From: Streptomyces sp. CB02400
GTDB lineage: Bacteria > Actinomycetota > Actinomycetes > Streptomycetales > Streptomycetaceae
Direction: 5' to 3'
DNA: 64,000 nt
Assembly (NCBI RefSeq): GCF_001905725.1
Contig: NZ_LIWB01000004.1
Coordinates: 1-64,000, forward strand
How positions within the stretch are numbered: position 1 is the stretch's first letter; each line of letters begins with the position of its first letter. Both the position numbers and the translations under genes were made by a program. Shown here in pieces: positions 15,614 through 24,931 of this stretch. A model generated the notes under the pieces. It saw nothing but the letters and a program-made list of their open reading frames with translations, ran no database searches and was not told where the DNA came from.

Positions 15614-17368
15614 ATGAAGGTACACAAGTACGACACCGTCATCGTCGGCGCCGGTGGCGCCGGCATGCGCGCGGCCATCGAGTCGACCAAGCGCAGCCGC
15701 ACCGCCGTGCTGACGAAGCTCTACCCCACCCGCTCCCACACGGGCGCCGCGCAGGGCGGCATGGCCGCCGCGCTGGCCAACGTGGAGGAGGACAACTGGG
15801 AGTGGCACACCTTCGACACGGTCAAGGGCGGTGACTACCTGGTCGACCAGGACGCCGCCGAGATCCTGGCGAAGGAGGCCATCGACTCGGTCCTCGACCT
15901 GGAGAAGATGGGCCTGCCGTTCAACCGGACGCCGAACGGCACGATCGACCAGCGGCGCTTCGGCGGTCACTCCCGCAACCACGGCGAGGCCCCGGTCCGC
16001 CGCTCCTGCTACGCGGCCGACCGCACCGGTCACATGATCCTCCAGACGCTGTACCAGAACTGCGTCAAGGAGGGCGTGGAGTTCTTCAACGAGTTCTACG
16101 TCCTGGACCAGCTCATCACCGAGGTCGACGGCGTCAAGAAGTCGGCCGGTGTGGTCGCGTACGAGCTGGCGACCGGCGAGATCCACGTCTTCCAGGCGAA
16201 GTCCGTGATCTACGCCTCCGGCGGCACCGGCAAGTTCTTCAAGGTGACGTCGAACGCGCACACGCTGACCGGTGACGGCCAGGCGGCCGTGTACCGGCGC
16301 GGGCTGCCGCTGGAGGACATGGAGTTCTTCCAGTTCCACCCGACCGGCATCTGGCGCATGGGCATCCTGCTGACGGAGGGCGCCCGCGGTGAGGGCGGCA
16401 TCCTCCGCAACAAGGACGGCGAGCGCTTCATGGAGAAGTACGCGCCGGTCATGAAGGACCTCGCCTCGCGTGACGTCGTCTCGCGCTCCATCTACACGGA
16501 GATCCGCGAGGGCCGCGGCTGCGGTCCCGAGGGCGACCACGTCTACCTGGACCTCACGCACCTCCCGCCGGAGCAGCTCGACGCCAAGCTGCCCGACATC
16601 ACGGAGTTCGCGCGGACGTACCTCGGCATCGAGCCGTACACGGACCCGATCCCGATCCAGCCGACCGCGCACTACGCGATGGGCGGCATCCCGACCAACG
16701 TCGAGGGCGAGGTCCTGTCGGACAACACCACCGTCGTGCCGGGCCTGTACGCGGCCGGCGAGGTCGCCTGTGTGTCCGTGCACGGCGCCAACCGGCTGGG
16801 CACCAACTCGCTGCTGGACATCAACGTGTTCGGCAAGCGGGCCGGTATCGCGGCGGCCGACTACTCCCAGAAGGCCGACTTCGTCGAGCTGCCGGAGAAC
16901 CCGGAGTCCTTCGTCGTCGAGCAGATCGAGCGGCTGCGGTCCTCCACCGGTAACGAGCGGGTGGCCACCATCCGCCGTGAGCTGCAGGAGACCATGGACG
17001 CCAACGTCATGGTGTTCCGCACCGAGCAGACGATCAAGACGGCGGTCGAGAAGATCGCCGAGCTGCGCGAGCGCTACAAGAACGTCGCCATCCAGGACAA
17101 GGGCAAGCGGTTCAACACGGACCTGCTGGAAGCGATCGAGCTGGGCAACCTGCTGGACCTCGCCGAGGTCATGGCGGTGTCCGCCCTCGCCCGCAAGGAG
17201 TCCCGCGGCGGTCACTACCGCGAGGACTACCCGAACCGCGACGACGTCAACTTCATGCGCCACACGATGGCGTACCGCGAGGTCGGCGCCGACGGCACCG
17301 AGACCGTCCGTCTGGACTACAAGCCGGTCGTCCAGACCCGCTACCAGCCGATGGAGCGTAAGTACTGA
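15614..17368 (+). CDS. sdhA: Succinate dehydrogenase flavoprotein subunit
   Basis: This 584-residue catalytic subunit oxidises succinate to fumarate with covalent FAD. The N-terminal Rossmann motif is [13 protein letters not shown]. The flavin-linking histidine lies in [10 protein letters not shown] near residue 40. Active-site segments include [27 protein letters not shown] and [12 protein letters not shown]. The length is normal for the family and the C-terminus ends in the usual Arg/Tyr-rich tail. It overlaps sdhB by a TGATG junction. Confidence 0.97.
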   Translation: MKVHKYDTVIVGAGGAGMRAAIESTKRSRTAVLTKLYPTRSHTGAAQGGMAAALANVEEDNWEWHTFDTVKGGDYLVDQDAAEILAKEAIDSVLDLEKMGLPFNRTPNGTIDQRRFGGHSRNHGEAPVRRSCYAADRTGHMILQTLYQNCVKEGVEFFNEFYVLDQLITEVDGVKKSAGVVAYELATGEIHVFQAKSVIYASGGTGKFFKVTSNAHTLTGDGQAAVYRRGLPLEDMEFFQFHPTGIWRMGILLTEGARGEGGILRNKDGERFMEKYAPVMKDLASRDVVSRSIYTEIREGRGCGPEGDHVYLDLTHLPPEQLDAKLPDITEFARTYLGIEPYTDPIPIQPTAHYAMGGIPTNVEGEVLSDNTTVVPGLYAAGEVACVSVHGANRLGTNSLLDINVFGKRAGIAAADYSQKADFVELPENPESFVVEQIERLRSSTGNERVATIRRELQETMDANVMVFRTEQTIKTAVEKIAELRERYKNVAIQDKGKRFNTDLLEAIELGNLLDLAEVMAVSALARKESRGGHYREDYPNRDDVNFMRHTMAYREVGADGTETVRLDYKPVVQTRYQPMERKY

Positions 17369-18147
17369 TGGCTACCCCTGTTCTGGACAAGGCGGACGCG
17401 GCCGGTTCCCCCGAGCCCGGTTTCGCCGACTCCCCGTACATCACCGTCACGATGCGGATCCGCCGGTTCAACCCGGAGGTCTCGGCCGAGGCGGTCTGGG
17501 AAGACTTCCAGCTGGAGATCGACCCGAAGGAGCGTGTCCTCGACGCGCTGCACAAGATCAAGTGGGACCTGGACGGCACGCTGACCTTCCGCCGTTCCTG
17601 CGCCCACGGCATCTGCGGCTCCGACGCCATGCGGATCAACGGCAAGAACCGCCTGGCGTGCAAGACGCTGATCAAGGACATCAACCCCGAGAAGCCGATC
17701 ACGGTCGAGGCCATCAAGGGCCTGACGGTCCTGAAGGACCTGGTCGTGGACATGGAGCCGTTCTTCCAGGCGTACCGGGACGTGATGCCCTTCCTGATCA
17801 CGAAGGACACCAACGAGCCGACGCGCGAGCGTCTGCAGTCCGCCGAGGACCGCGAGCGCTTCGACGACACGACGAAGTGCATCCTGTGCGCCGCCTGCAC
17901 GTCCTCGTGCCCGGTGTTCTGGAACGACGGGCAGTACTTCGGCCCGGCGGCCATCGTCAACGCGCACCGCTTCATCTTCGACTCGCGTGACGAGGCCGGC
18001 GAGCAGCGCCTGGAGATCCTCAACGACCGCGACGGCGTGTGGCGCTGCCGCACGACCTTCAACTGCACGGACGCCTGCCCGCGCGGCATCGAGGTCACGA
18101 AGGCGATCGCCGAGGTGAAGCGTGCGCTGATCACGCGCCGCTACTGA
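17368..18147 (+). CDS. sdhB: Succinate dehydrogenase iron-sulfur subunit
   Basis: This 259-residue subunit carries the three iron-sulfur clusters of complex II. The [2Fe-2S] ligands lie in CAHGICGSDAM and a following Cys (LACKTL). The [4Fe-4S] and [3Fe-4S] ligands lie in CILCAACTSSCPV and CTDACPRGIEVT. It is the last gene of the operon, overlaps sdhA by a base, and is followed by a perfect 13-bp stem-loop terminator. Confidence 0.97.
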   Translation: MATPVLDKADAAGSPEPGFADSPYITVTMRIRRFNPEVSAEAVWEDFQLEIDPKERVLDALHKIKWDLDGTLTFRRSCAHGICGSDAMRINGKNRLACKTLIKDINPEKPITVEAIKGLTVLKDLVVDMEPFFQAYRDVMPFLITKDTNEPTRERLQSAEDRERFDDTTKCILCAACTSSCPVFWNDGQYFGPAAIVNAHRFIFDSRDEAGEQRLEILNDRDGVWRCRTTFNCTDACPRGIEVTKAIAEVKRALITRRY

Positions 18148-18170
18148 GGCACGCCGCAGTACGTCCCTGA

Positions 18171-18199
18171 GGGCCCCGTCTCCGCCGGAGACGGGGCCC
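18171..18199 (+). terminator. Terminator of the sdhCDAB operon
   Basis: GGGCCCCGTCTCC and its exact reverse complement enclose a three-base loop 23 bases after the sdhB stop. TT follows the stem. It separates the operon from the TetR-regulated promoter downstream. Confidence 0.88.
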
Positions 18200-18236
18200 T
18201 TCGGCGATCCGTGACGCAGCCCACCGCACCCTTGAG

Positions 18237-18250
18237 TTGAACACGTTCAA
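18237..18250. promoter_or_regulatory. TetR-type operator, copy 1, overlapping a -35 element
   Basis: The sequence TTGAACACGTTCAA is a near-palindrome. Its first six bases can act as a -35 hexamer, with TAGAGT at 18261-18266 as -10 and an 18-bp spacer. Its exact reverse complement occurs at 18283-18296. A bound regulator would block the promoter of the 18312-20024 operon. The regulator is probably the operon's own TetR-family product; this is inferred from position. Confidence 0.65.
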
Positions 18251-18282
18251 AAGAAGGGTCTAGAGTCTCTCCCGTCAGCGTT

Positions 18283-18296
18283 TTGAACGTGTTCAA
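18283..18296. promoter_or_regulatory. TetR-type operator, copy 2, between promoter and start codon
   Basis: TTGAACGTGTTCAA is the exact reverse complement of the copy at 18237, with centres 46 bp apart. It lies downstream of the -10 element and just before the ribosome site (AAGAAGGGCTGGGG) of the gene at 18312. The pair would allow two dimers to bracket the transcription start. Confidence 0.65.
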
Positions 18297-18311
18297 GAAG
18301 GGCTGGGGGAC

Positions 18312-18719
18312 ATGGACCGTACGGTCATCGCCTACGTCATCTACCTGGTGGTCAGCATCGGGCTGACCGTCTGGGTCGCTCGTACGCTCAGCAGCAACGG
18401 GCGGATCTTCCTCTCCGACGTGCTGCACGGCAACGAGAAGCTCGCCGACGCCGTCAACCACCTCCTGGTGGTCGGCTTCTACCTCGTCAACCTCGGGTTC
18501 GTCGCGCTGTACCTGAGCGACGACGAGACGATCACCGACACGCGCGGCATCTTCGAGGCCCTGTCGACCAAGCTCGGCGTGGTGCTGCTGGTACTGGGCG
18601 TGATGCACCTGGGCAACGTGTACGTGCTCAACAAGATCCGGCGCCGCGGGGTGATGGAGCGGGAGCAGGTCCCGCCGGTGCCGCCGCAGGGCTGGGCGGC
18701 CCCTCAGGCCGGGGCGTGA
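18312..18719 (+). CDS. Small integral membrane protein
   Basis: This 135-residue protein has about three membrane helices (VIAYVIYLVVSIGLTVWVA, HLLVVGFYLVNLGFVALYL, LGVVLLVLGVMHLGNVYVL) and a Pro/Gln-rich cytoplasmic tail. I recognise no catalytic motif. It heads a three-gene operon with a DCC-family protein and a TetR regulator, behind two operator-like palindromes. Its stop codon overlaps the next start. A membrane role connected with the DCC protein is inference. Confidence 0.85.
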   Translation: MDRTVIAYVIYLVVSIGLTVWVARTLSSNGRIFLSDVLHGNEKLADAVNHLLVVGFYLVNLGFVALYLSDDETITDTRGIFEALSTKLGVVLLVLGVMHLGNVYVLNKIRRRGVMEREQVPPVPPQGWAAPQAGA

Positions 18720-19219
18720 GCGGCGTGACGGCCACGCATGAGGACCGGGGCGCCGCGCGCGTCCCGGTCCGCCGGCTCACCGTGCTGTACGACGCCGAGT
18801 GCTCCCTGTGCGCCTTCGTACGGGACTGGCTGGTGCGCCAGCCCCAACTGGTGCCCCTGGAGCTGGTCCCGGCGGCCTCGGAGGCGGCGCGGGCCCGGTT
18901 CCCCGGCCTCGACCACGGGTCCACCCTGGAGGAGATCACCGTGGTGGGTGACGCCGGGCAGGTGTACCGGGGCGCCGCCGCCTGGGTCGTCACCCTGTGG
19001 GCGCTGCGGGAGCACCGGCGGCTGGCCCACCGGCTGAGCACCCCGGCCGGCGCCCGGCTCGCCAAGGGCGCGGTGCTGGCCGCCGCCAAGTGGCGCGGAA
19101 TGGCGTCCGGGTGGGGCGGCGGCGTGTACCGCCGGGGTGACGGGTGGACGTACGATCCGCGCGACGGCTGGAGCTACACCGCGCCGAGCTGCGAGGCGGG
19201 CACCTGCACCGCCCCGTAG
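18716..19219 (+). CDS. DCC-family thiol-disulfide oxidoreductase-like protein (DUF393)
   Basis: The 167-residue protein has the family signature YDAECSLC near residue 25, a DxxCxxC motif of the thioredoxin-like DUF393/DCC family. The C-terminal third is Gly/Trp/Tyr-rich and ends with two cysteines (SCEAGTCTAP), which might form a second redox pair. The GTG start overlaps the TGA of the upstream membrane-protein gene; a second GTG at 18725 is possible. The electron partner is unknown. Confidence 0.85.
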   Translation: MSGVTATHEDRGAARVPVRRLTVLYDAECSLCAFVRDWLVRQPQLVPLELVPAASEAARARFPGLDHGSTLEEITVVGDAGQVYRGAAAWVVTLWALREHRRLAHRLSTPAGARLAKGAVLAAAKWRGMASGWGGGVYRRGDGWTYDPRDGWSYTAPSCEAGTCTAP

Positions 19220-19250
19220 GGCGGCCCCTCCCTGGCGTTAGGCTCCTTCC

Positions 19251-20024
19251 GTGCCCGCGAAGAACGACGGCCCCGACGACGGCGCCACCCTCAGCAAGTC
19301 CGAGCAGACCCGCGCCCTGATCCTCGAGACCGCCATGCGGCTGTTCCAGGAGCGCGGGTACGACAAGACGACCATGCGGGCCATCGCCAAGGAGGCGGGC
19401 GTCTCCGTCGGCAACGCGTACTACTACTTCGAGGGCAAGGAACACCTGATCCAGGGCTTCTACGACCGGATCGCCGCCGAGCACCAGGTGGCCGTCCGGG
19501 AGGTCCTGCGCCGGGAGACCGACCTGGAGGCCCGGCTCGCGGGCGTGCTGAAGGCGTGGCTGGACATCGCCACGCCGTACCACGAGTTCGCGGTGCAGTT
19601 CTTCAAGAACGCCGCCGACCCGGACAGCCCGCTCAGCCCCTTCTCCCCCGAGTCGGAGCACGCGCGCGTGGAGGCGATCAGCGTCCACCGCGCGGTGCTC
19701 GCCGGGACGAAGAGCAAGGTGCCGGAGGAGCTGCGGGACATCCTGCCCGAGTTGATGTGGCTGTCCCAGATGGGGCTCGTCCTGTACTGGATCTTCGACC
19801 GCACCGAGGGCCGGGAGCGCAGCTACCGGCTGGCCGAGCGCGGCGCCCGGATCACCGCGCGGGGCATCGCCCTGGCCCGTTTCCGGGTGCTGCGGCCCCT
19901 GGTGCGCGAGGTGCACGAGCTGTTCACGGAGTTCCTGCCCGGCATGACGAAGGCGCTTCCGAACCCGGCGAAGAGGGAGAAGGGGGCGCCCGCCGACGAC
20001 GGGCGCCCCGGCACCGTCAGTTGA
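19251..20024 (+). CDS. TetR-family transcriptional regulator
   Basis: The 257-residue regulator has an N-terminal TetR helix-turn-helix: ILETAMRLFQERGYDKTTM then AIAKEAGVSVGNAYYYFEGK, with the typical YYYF recognition end. The C-terminal ~190 residues form the ligand domain; its effector is unknown. It is the third gene of the operon behind the paired operators at 18237 and 18283, so autoregulation is likely. Its last codons overlap a stem-loop and the end of the convergent MMPL gene by eight bases. Confidence 0.92.
   Translation: MPAKNDGPDDGATLSKSEQTRALILETAMRLFQERGYDKTTMRAIAKEAGVSVGNAYYYFEGKEHLIQGFYDRIAAEHQVAVREVLRRETDLEARLAGVLKAWLDIATPYHEFAVQFFKNAADPDSPLSPFSPESEHARVEAISVHRAVLAGTKSKVPEELRDILPELMWLSQMGLVLYWIFDRTEGRERSYRLAERGARITARGIALARFRVLRPLVREVHELFTEFLPGMTKALPNPAKREKGAPADDGRPGTVS
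19983..20009. terminator. Stem-loop at the TetR 3' end
   Basis: GGGGCGCCCG and its exact complement are separated by seven bases inside the last codons of the TetR gene. The convergent MMPL gene ends at 20017. The hairpin could terminate one or both transcripts, though codon constraint in GC-rich DNA could also produce it. Confidence 0.4.
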
Positions 20025-22440
20025 CGGCGTCCACCTCACCGGGCACGAGTTCCACGTCGTGCACCAGTGGACCGTCCGTCACGGTCACGTGGGCCGCGCG
20101 GGAGCCGAGCGGGGTCGCCGTGGCCGCGAGCAGATAGGTGCCCGGGGCCGGTACGGAGACGATGTACGCGCCGTCGGCGAGGGAGACCACACGGTCCAGC
20201 TGGCGGCCCCCCGAGGTCAGCAGGGTGACGGCGGCGCCCTCGACGGGTTCGCCGTCGGCCGTGCGGACGAAGCCGTGGACCACCGAGGAGGGGCCCTCGT
20301 GCCGGGCGGGGCCCTGCTCGGCCGCCACGGCCTCCTCCTTCGGTTCGACCGCCAGATGCGGCAGCCGCTTCTCCAGACCGGCCGGCAGCCACCAGTTGGA
20401 CTTCCCGAGCAGGTGCATCACGGCCGGCACCAGTGCCGTACGCAGGATGAACGCGTCCAGGGCGACCGCTGCGGCCAGCCCCACGCCCGCCATGGCGGCG
20501 CCGTAGTCACCGCTGAGCACGAAGGCGAGGAAGACGCAGACCATGATCAGGGCCGCGGAGTTGATGACGCGGCTGGTCTCCGCGAGGCCGACGCGCACCG
20601 CGCGGGCGTTGTCCCGGGTGTGCACCCACTCCTCGTGCATCCGGCTCACCAGGAACACCTGGTAGTCCATGGAGAGCCCGAACAGCAGCGACAGCATGAT
20701 GATCGGCAGGAAGGACGCGATGGGGCCCTCCTTGCCGAGGCCCAGCAGGTCCAGGCCGTAACCCCACTGGAAGATCATCACCAGGACGCCGAAGGAGGCC
20801 GCCGCCGCGAGCAGGTTCATCACGGCGGCCGTCAGCGGCACCACCAGGGAACGGAACGCGAGCAGCAGGAGCAGGAAGCCCAGGCCGATGATCGTGCCGA
20901 TGAACAGCGGCAGCCGTTCGCCGGTCACCGTCGCGAAGTCCTTGGACACCGCGGTCACCCCGCCGACATGGGCCTCCACGCCCGCGTCCGGGATGACGTC
21001 GTCGCGCAGGGTGTCGATGAGCCGGTCCGTCTCCGCGTCCTGCGGGGACGTGGTGGGGACGACCTGGATGACGCTGACACCGTTCGCGGGCGGTACGGCG
21101 GCGACCTGGGCGACGCCCTCGGTCTTCTCCAGGACCGTCACCAGGCTGTCGGACGCCTCGCCGTCCACGACCACCTGGAGCGGCCCGTTGAAGCCGGGTC
21201 CGAAGCCCTCGGCGAGCAGGTCGTAGGCCTTCCTGGTGGTCATGGAGGCGTCGTCGTTGCCCTGGTCCACGGTGCCCAGGCGCAGCGACAGCAGCGGGAC
21301 CGCGAGCGCCGCCATCAGGACCACGGCCAGGACGGCCACGGACCGCGGGCGGCGCTGGACGCCCGCGGACCAGCGGGCGGCGAGACCGCTCGCCGTCTCG
21401 GTCTCCGGACCCTTCGCCGCGAGCCTGCGGCGCTGGCGGCGGCTGAGCACCCGGTGGCCGAGCAGGCCGAGCAGCGCGGGCAGCAGGGTGACGGCGGCGA
21501 GCACGCTCAGCACGACGGTGAGCGTGGTGCCGATGACCACGCCGTCCAGGAACCGCAGGTTCGTCACCAGCATCCCGGCGAGCGCGATGCACACCGTGCC
21601 GCCCGCGAACAGCACCGCCCGGCCGGAGGTGTTGAGGGCGGTGACCGCCGCCTCCTCCGGGTCGGCGCCGCGCAGGATGCCGCGCCGGTGCCGGGTGACG
21701 ATGAACAGGGCGTAGTCGATGCCGACGCCGAGACCGATCAGCGTGGAGAGCAGCGTGGCGAGTTCGGGAACGTTGGTGACATGGCTGAGGAGCTGGGTGC
21801 CGAACATGCCGGTGCCGACGCCGAAGACGGCGACCACGATCGGCAGCAGCATCGCGAAGAGCGACCCGAAGGCCACGAACAGCACGACCGCGGCGGCCAG
21901 GATGCCGACCAGCTCGGCGATGCCCGTCGGCGGTTCCTGGACGCGTGTGATGGCCTGGCCGCCCAGCTCCACCTGGAGCCCGTCGCGCGCGGCGCCCTGC
22001 GCGGTGTCGACGACGTCCTGGACCAGTTCCTTCGGCACGGCGTCCGCCTGCTCGGCGAACGTGACCTGCGCGTAGGCGATCCGCCCGTCCTCGCTGATCT
22101 GCGCCGCGCCCTGGGCGCCGTAGGGATCCGTGACGGCGCCCACGCCCTCCATCCGCCCGATCTCCTTGAGCGCCGGCTCGATCCGGGACCGTACGGAGTC
22201 GTCCCGCACGGAGCCCTCGTCGACCTTCCACACCACGGTGTCGGTGTCGCCGGCGCGTTCCGGGAACGCCCGCTCCATCAGGTCGATCGCCCGCTTGGAG
22301 TCCGTGTCCGGCAGCGAGAAGACCTCCGCGTAGTTCGTGCCCGCGCTGCTCGCCGAAACCCCCAGTCCGAGCAGCGCCCCCACCCACAGCAACAGGACCA
22401 CCAGCCGATGCCGATAGCACCAGCGTGCCAATACCGCCAC
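20017..22440 (-). CDS. MMPL-family RND transporter with C-terminal carboxypeptidase-regulatory-like domain
   Basis: The 807-residue membrane protein has two MMPL halves. The first helix (HRLVVLLLWVGALLGLGVSAS) is followed by a large outer loop, then a helix bundle including GLGVGIDYALFIVTRHR. The second half repeats this and includes LLFGLSMDYQVFLVSRMHE. The paired Asp-Tyr motifs are typical proton-relay sites of the family. Unusually, residues from about 725 form a CarboxypepD_reg-like beta domain (VHGFVRTADGEPVEGAAVTL). GTG 22440 has AAGGAG seven bases upstream; the open frame to 22662 is not coding. The exported substrate is unknown. It is divergent from a two-component system. Confidence 0.9.
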   Translation of the reverse strand: MAVLARWCYRHRLVVLLLWVGALLGLGVSASSAGTNYAEVFSLPDTDSKRAIDLMERAFPERAGDTDTVVWKVDEGSVRDDSVRSRIEPALKEIGRMEGVGAVTDPYGAQGAAQISEDGRIAYAQVTFAEQADAVPKELVQDVVDTAQGAARDGLQVELGGQAITRVQEPPTGIAELVGILAAAVVLFVAFGSLFAMLLPIVVAVFGVGTGMFGTQLLSHVTNVPELATLLSTLIGLGVGIDYALFIVTRHRRGILRGADPEEAAVTALNTSGRAVLFAGGTVCIALAGMLVTNLRFLDGVVIGTTLTVVLSVLAAVTLLPALLGLLGHRVLSRRQRRRLAAKGPETETASGLAARWSAGVQRRPRSVAVLAVVLMAALAVPLLSLRLGTVDQGNDDASMTTRKAYDLLAEGFGPGFNGPLQVVVDGEASDSLVTVLEKTEGVAQVAAVPPANGVSVIQVVPTTSPQDAETDRLIDTLRDDVIPDAGVEAHVGGVTAVSKDFATVTGERLPLFIGTIIGLGFLLLLLAFRSLVVPLTAAVMNLLAAAASFGVLVMIFQWGYGLDLLGLGKEGPIASFLPIIMLSLLFGLSMDYQVFLVSRMHEEWVHTRDNARAVRVGLAETSRVINSAALIMVCVFLAFVLSGDYGAAMAGVGLAAAVALDAFILRTALVPAVMHLLGKSNWWLPAGLEKRLPHLAVEPKEEAVAAEQGPARHEGPSSVVHGFVRTADGEPVEGAAVTLLTSGGRQLDRVVSLADGAYIVSVPAPGTYLLAATATPLGSRAAHVTVTDGPLVHDVELVPGEVDAVN

Positions 22441-22594
22441 GTTTCCGCTCCTTCGTCGCTCGGTCGGTCCCCCAGGTCCTGGGCAGCAGAATCGACGGCG
22501 GCACCCGCGCGGGGACACGACTCGGGCGGGACTCTCAAGGAACTCCAAAGCGAACACCGGTACGACCGGCGGGGGTTTTGCCGATACTGGGGGC

Positions 22595-23284
22595 ATGACG
22601 ACAGCTCCCGGCACCGTGCTGGTCGTGGAGGACGAGGAGAGCATCGCGGACGTCCTCGCCATCGCCCTGCGCTACCACCGCTTCGAGGTCATGACCGCGG
22701 GCACGGTCCGCGAGGCGCTCGCGCTGACCGAGCACACCCGCCCCGACTGCGCCCTGCTCGACGTGATGCTGCCGGACGGCGACGGCCGCGCCCTGGGCCG
22801 TGAACTGCGGTCCCGGCGGCCGGAGCTGGCGCTGGTGTTCCTCACCGCGCGGGACGCGCCCGCCGAGGTCGTCGGCGCGCTCGGCTTCGGCGACGACTAC
22901 ATCACCAAGCCGTTCAACATCGACGAGGTCGTCGCCCGGGTCACCGCCGTACTGCGCCGCACCCGCCCCGCCGACGTGCTCCCGCAGCGGGCGCCGCTGC
23001 GCCACGGCGACCTGGAGCTGGACGAGACGACGTACTCGGTGCGCCGCGCGGGCCGCTCGGTCGAGCTCACCCCCACCGAGTACGCGCTGCTGCGCTTCCT
23101 GGTGCGCAACGGCGGCCGGATCGTGCCCAAGGAGCAACTGCTGCGCCACGTCTGGCAGTACGAGCACACCCCGGCCGAGTCGACCGTCGTCGAGACCTAC
23201 ATCAGCTATCTGCGGCGCAAACTCGACGCCCTGGGCCCGCCGGTGATCACCACCCGGCGCGGGGTCGGGTACGGCCTGACGTGA
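22595..23284 (+). CDS. OmpR-family response regulator
   Basis: This 229-residue regulator has a receiver domain with acidic pocket EDEES, phospho-acceptor Asp in LLDVMLPDGDG (near residue 52) and the conserved Lys in DDYITKPFN. A C-terminal winged helix follows (LTPTEYALLRFLVRNGGRIV, YISYLRRKLD). It overlaps the sensor kinase gene by a GTGA junction. It is divergent from the MMPL gene across about 155 bases, so it may control that exporter. The signal is unknown. Confidence 0.95.
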   Translation: MTTAPGTVLVVEDEESIADVLAIALRYHRFEVMTAGTVREALALTEHTRPDCALLDVMLPDGDGRALGRELRSRRPELALVFLTARDAPAEVVGALGFGDDYITKPFNIDEVVARVTAVLRRTRPADVLPQRAPLRHGDLELDETTYSVRRAGRSVELTPTEYALLRFLVRNGGRIVPKEQLLRHVWQYEHTPAESTVVETYISYLRRKLDALGPPVITTRRGVGYGLT

Positions 23285-24825
23285 GGCTCCCGATCCGGAA
23301 ACCGGGCCCCCGACGGGGTATTCACTCACTCCGCGGCGCACTGACCCTGGCCAACGTGGTGCTGCTGGCCCTCGGCATCGTGGCGGCCACCGCGGTGAGC
23401 GTGATGGGCATGCGCTACTACCTGCTGGACCAGATCGACACGGAGCTGACCCGGACCCGTGAGTCGCTGGGCGGCTCGGAGCTGACGCTGCGGCAGATCG
23501 ACTCGCTGAACGTGCTGAGCTTCTTCCGCGACCGGGTGGATCCGGACTGGAACCGGGAGGACGACCCGGACTCGATCTTCGCCGCCGTGGACGGCCGGGG
23601 CGAGCCCGTCGGCATCCTCGGTTTCGAACCGACGAAGGCCCAGCGCGACCTGGTGGACACCGTGGGCGACGCGCGCACCCTGTTCCAGGACCCGGAGCCG
23701 CACGACGTCACCGTGCGCGGCGCCGCCTACCGCGTCACCGCCACCCGGCTCGCGGACGGCACGTACATCCTGATCGCCGGCTCCACCGAGGCGGTGCACG
23801 ACGGTGTCACCAAGGCGGTCAAGTTCGACCTGGCCATAGGGACGCTGCTGTTGCTGCTGCTGGCCTGTCTGACCATGTTCAGCGTGCGGCGGCGGATGCG
23901 GCCGCTGGAGGACATGGTGGAGACCTCGTCGGCGATCGCGGAGGGTGATCTGACCCGGCGCGTGCCCTCCAGCCGGGAGACGATCCTGGAGGTGGAGCAG
24001 TTGCGGCTCGCCCTCAACTCGATGCTCCAGCAGGTGGAGTCGGCGTACCGCACGCGCGAGCGCAGCGCGGCCCAGCTCCGGCGGTTCGTCGCGGACGCCT
24101 CGCACGAGCTGCGGACGCCGCTGGCCGCGATACGCGGCTACCTCCAGCTCTACGACCGGGGGATGCTGCGGGAGCCGACGGAGCGCAGGCGGGCCTGGGA
24201 CAGGATGCTGGCCGAGTCCGACCGCATGGGGCGACTCGTCGACGAACTGCTGGTGCTGGCCCGCCTCGACCAGCGTCCCGAACTGCGGCTGCGGAACGTG
24301 GACGTGTGCCGGCTGGTGCGGGACGCGGCGGAGGACCTGCGGGTGCAGCAGCCGGAGCGGGCGGTGACCGTGGACGCGGACGGTGCGGTGCTGGTGCGCG
24401 CGGACGAGTCGGGGCTGCGGCAGGTCCTGGGCAACCTGCTGGGCAATGTACGGACGCACACTCCGGCGGACGTCGCGGTACGGCTCGGGGTGGTCCGCGC
24501 GGACGGGGTGGTGCGGCTGTCCGTGGCGGACGACGGGCCGGGCCTCGCGGCGGAGGACGCGGCGCGCGTCTTCGACCGCTTCTTCCGCGCGGGCGGGGGC
24601 GCGGGGAGCGGTCTCGGCATGGCGATCGTGCAGGGCGTGGTGCGGGCGCACGGGGGTGAGGTGGCGGTACGGACGGCGCCGGGCGAGGGGCTGGCGGTGA
24701 CGGTGACACTGCCGGCCCGGCCGGGAACGTGCCCGGAACCCGACGAGGCGCCCGCACGGGTGCCGTCCGGTCGGGGAAGGCCGTCGGAGGACCAAGCCGG
24801 GCGGCCGGTTTCCTCGTCCGGCTGA
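23281..24825 (+). CDS. Sensor histidine kinase
   Basis: This 514-residue kinase has two membrane helices (LTLANVVLLALGIVAATAVS near 20-40 and LAIGTLLLLLLACLTMFSV near 183-202). They bracket an extracellular sensor of about 140 residues. A HAMP segment follows, then HisKA with the phospho-accepting His in DASHELRTPLAAIRG. The ATPase domain carries an N box (LGNLLGNVRTH), VADDGPGLA and GSGLGMAIVQG. The C-terminal ~35 residues are Pro/Arg/Gly-rich. It is translated together with the preceding regulator through an overlapping GTG. Confidence 0.94.
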   Translation: MRLPIRKPGPRRGIHSLRGALTLANVVLLALGIVAATAVSVMGMRYYLLDQIDTELTRTRESLGGSELTLRQIDSLNVLSFFRDRVDPDWNREDDPDSIFAAVDGRGEPVGILGFEPTKAQRDLVDTVGDARTLFQDPEPHDVTVRGAAYRVTATRLADGTYILIAGSTEAVHDGVTKAVKFDLAIGTLLLLLLACLTMFSVRRRMRPLEDMVETSSAIAEGDLTRRVPSSRETILEVEQLRLALNSMLQQVESAYRTRERSAAQLRRFVADASHELRTPLAAIRGYLQLYDRGMLREPTERRRAWDRMLAESDRMGRLVDELLVLARLDQRPELRLRNVDVCRLVRDAAEDLRVQQPERAVTVDADGAVLVRADESGLRQVLGNLLGNVRTHTPADVAVRLGVVRADGVVRLSVADDGPGLAAEDAARVFDRFFRAGGGAGSGLGMAIVQGVVRAHGGEVAVRTAPGEGLAVTVTLPARPGTCPEPDEAPARVPSGRGRPSEDQAGRPVSSSG

Positions 24826-24931
24826 AAGCCTCCCGGACACGCGTCCGGCGTGCGTACCGTGGCGCACCAGCAGGGACGCCCACGCAGTACGGGCACGACC
24901 GACCGGAGAAGAAAGCGCAGGCACCCACGGC

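Noticed and set aside
15569..17263. Long open frame antisense to sdhA (564 codons), and similar long antisense frames elsewhere such as 20059-22803
   Set aside because: These are shadows produced by high GC3 of the real genes on the other strand; they encode low-complexity Asp/Val/Gly/Arg-rich sequence without motifs.
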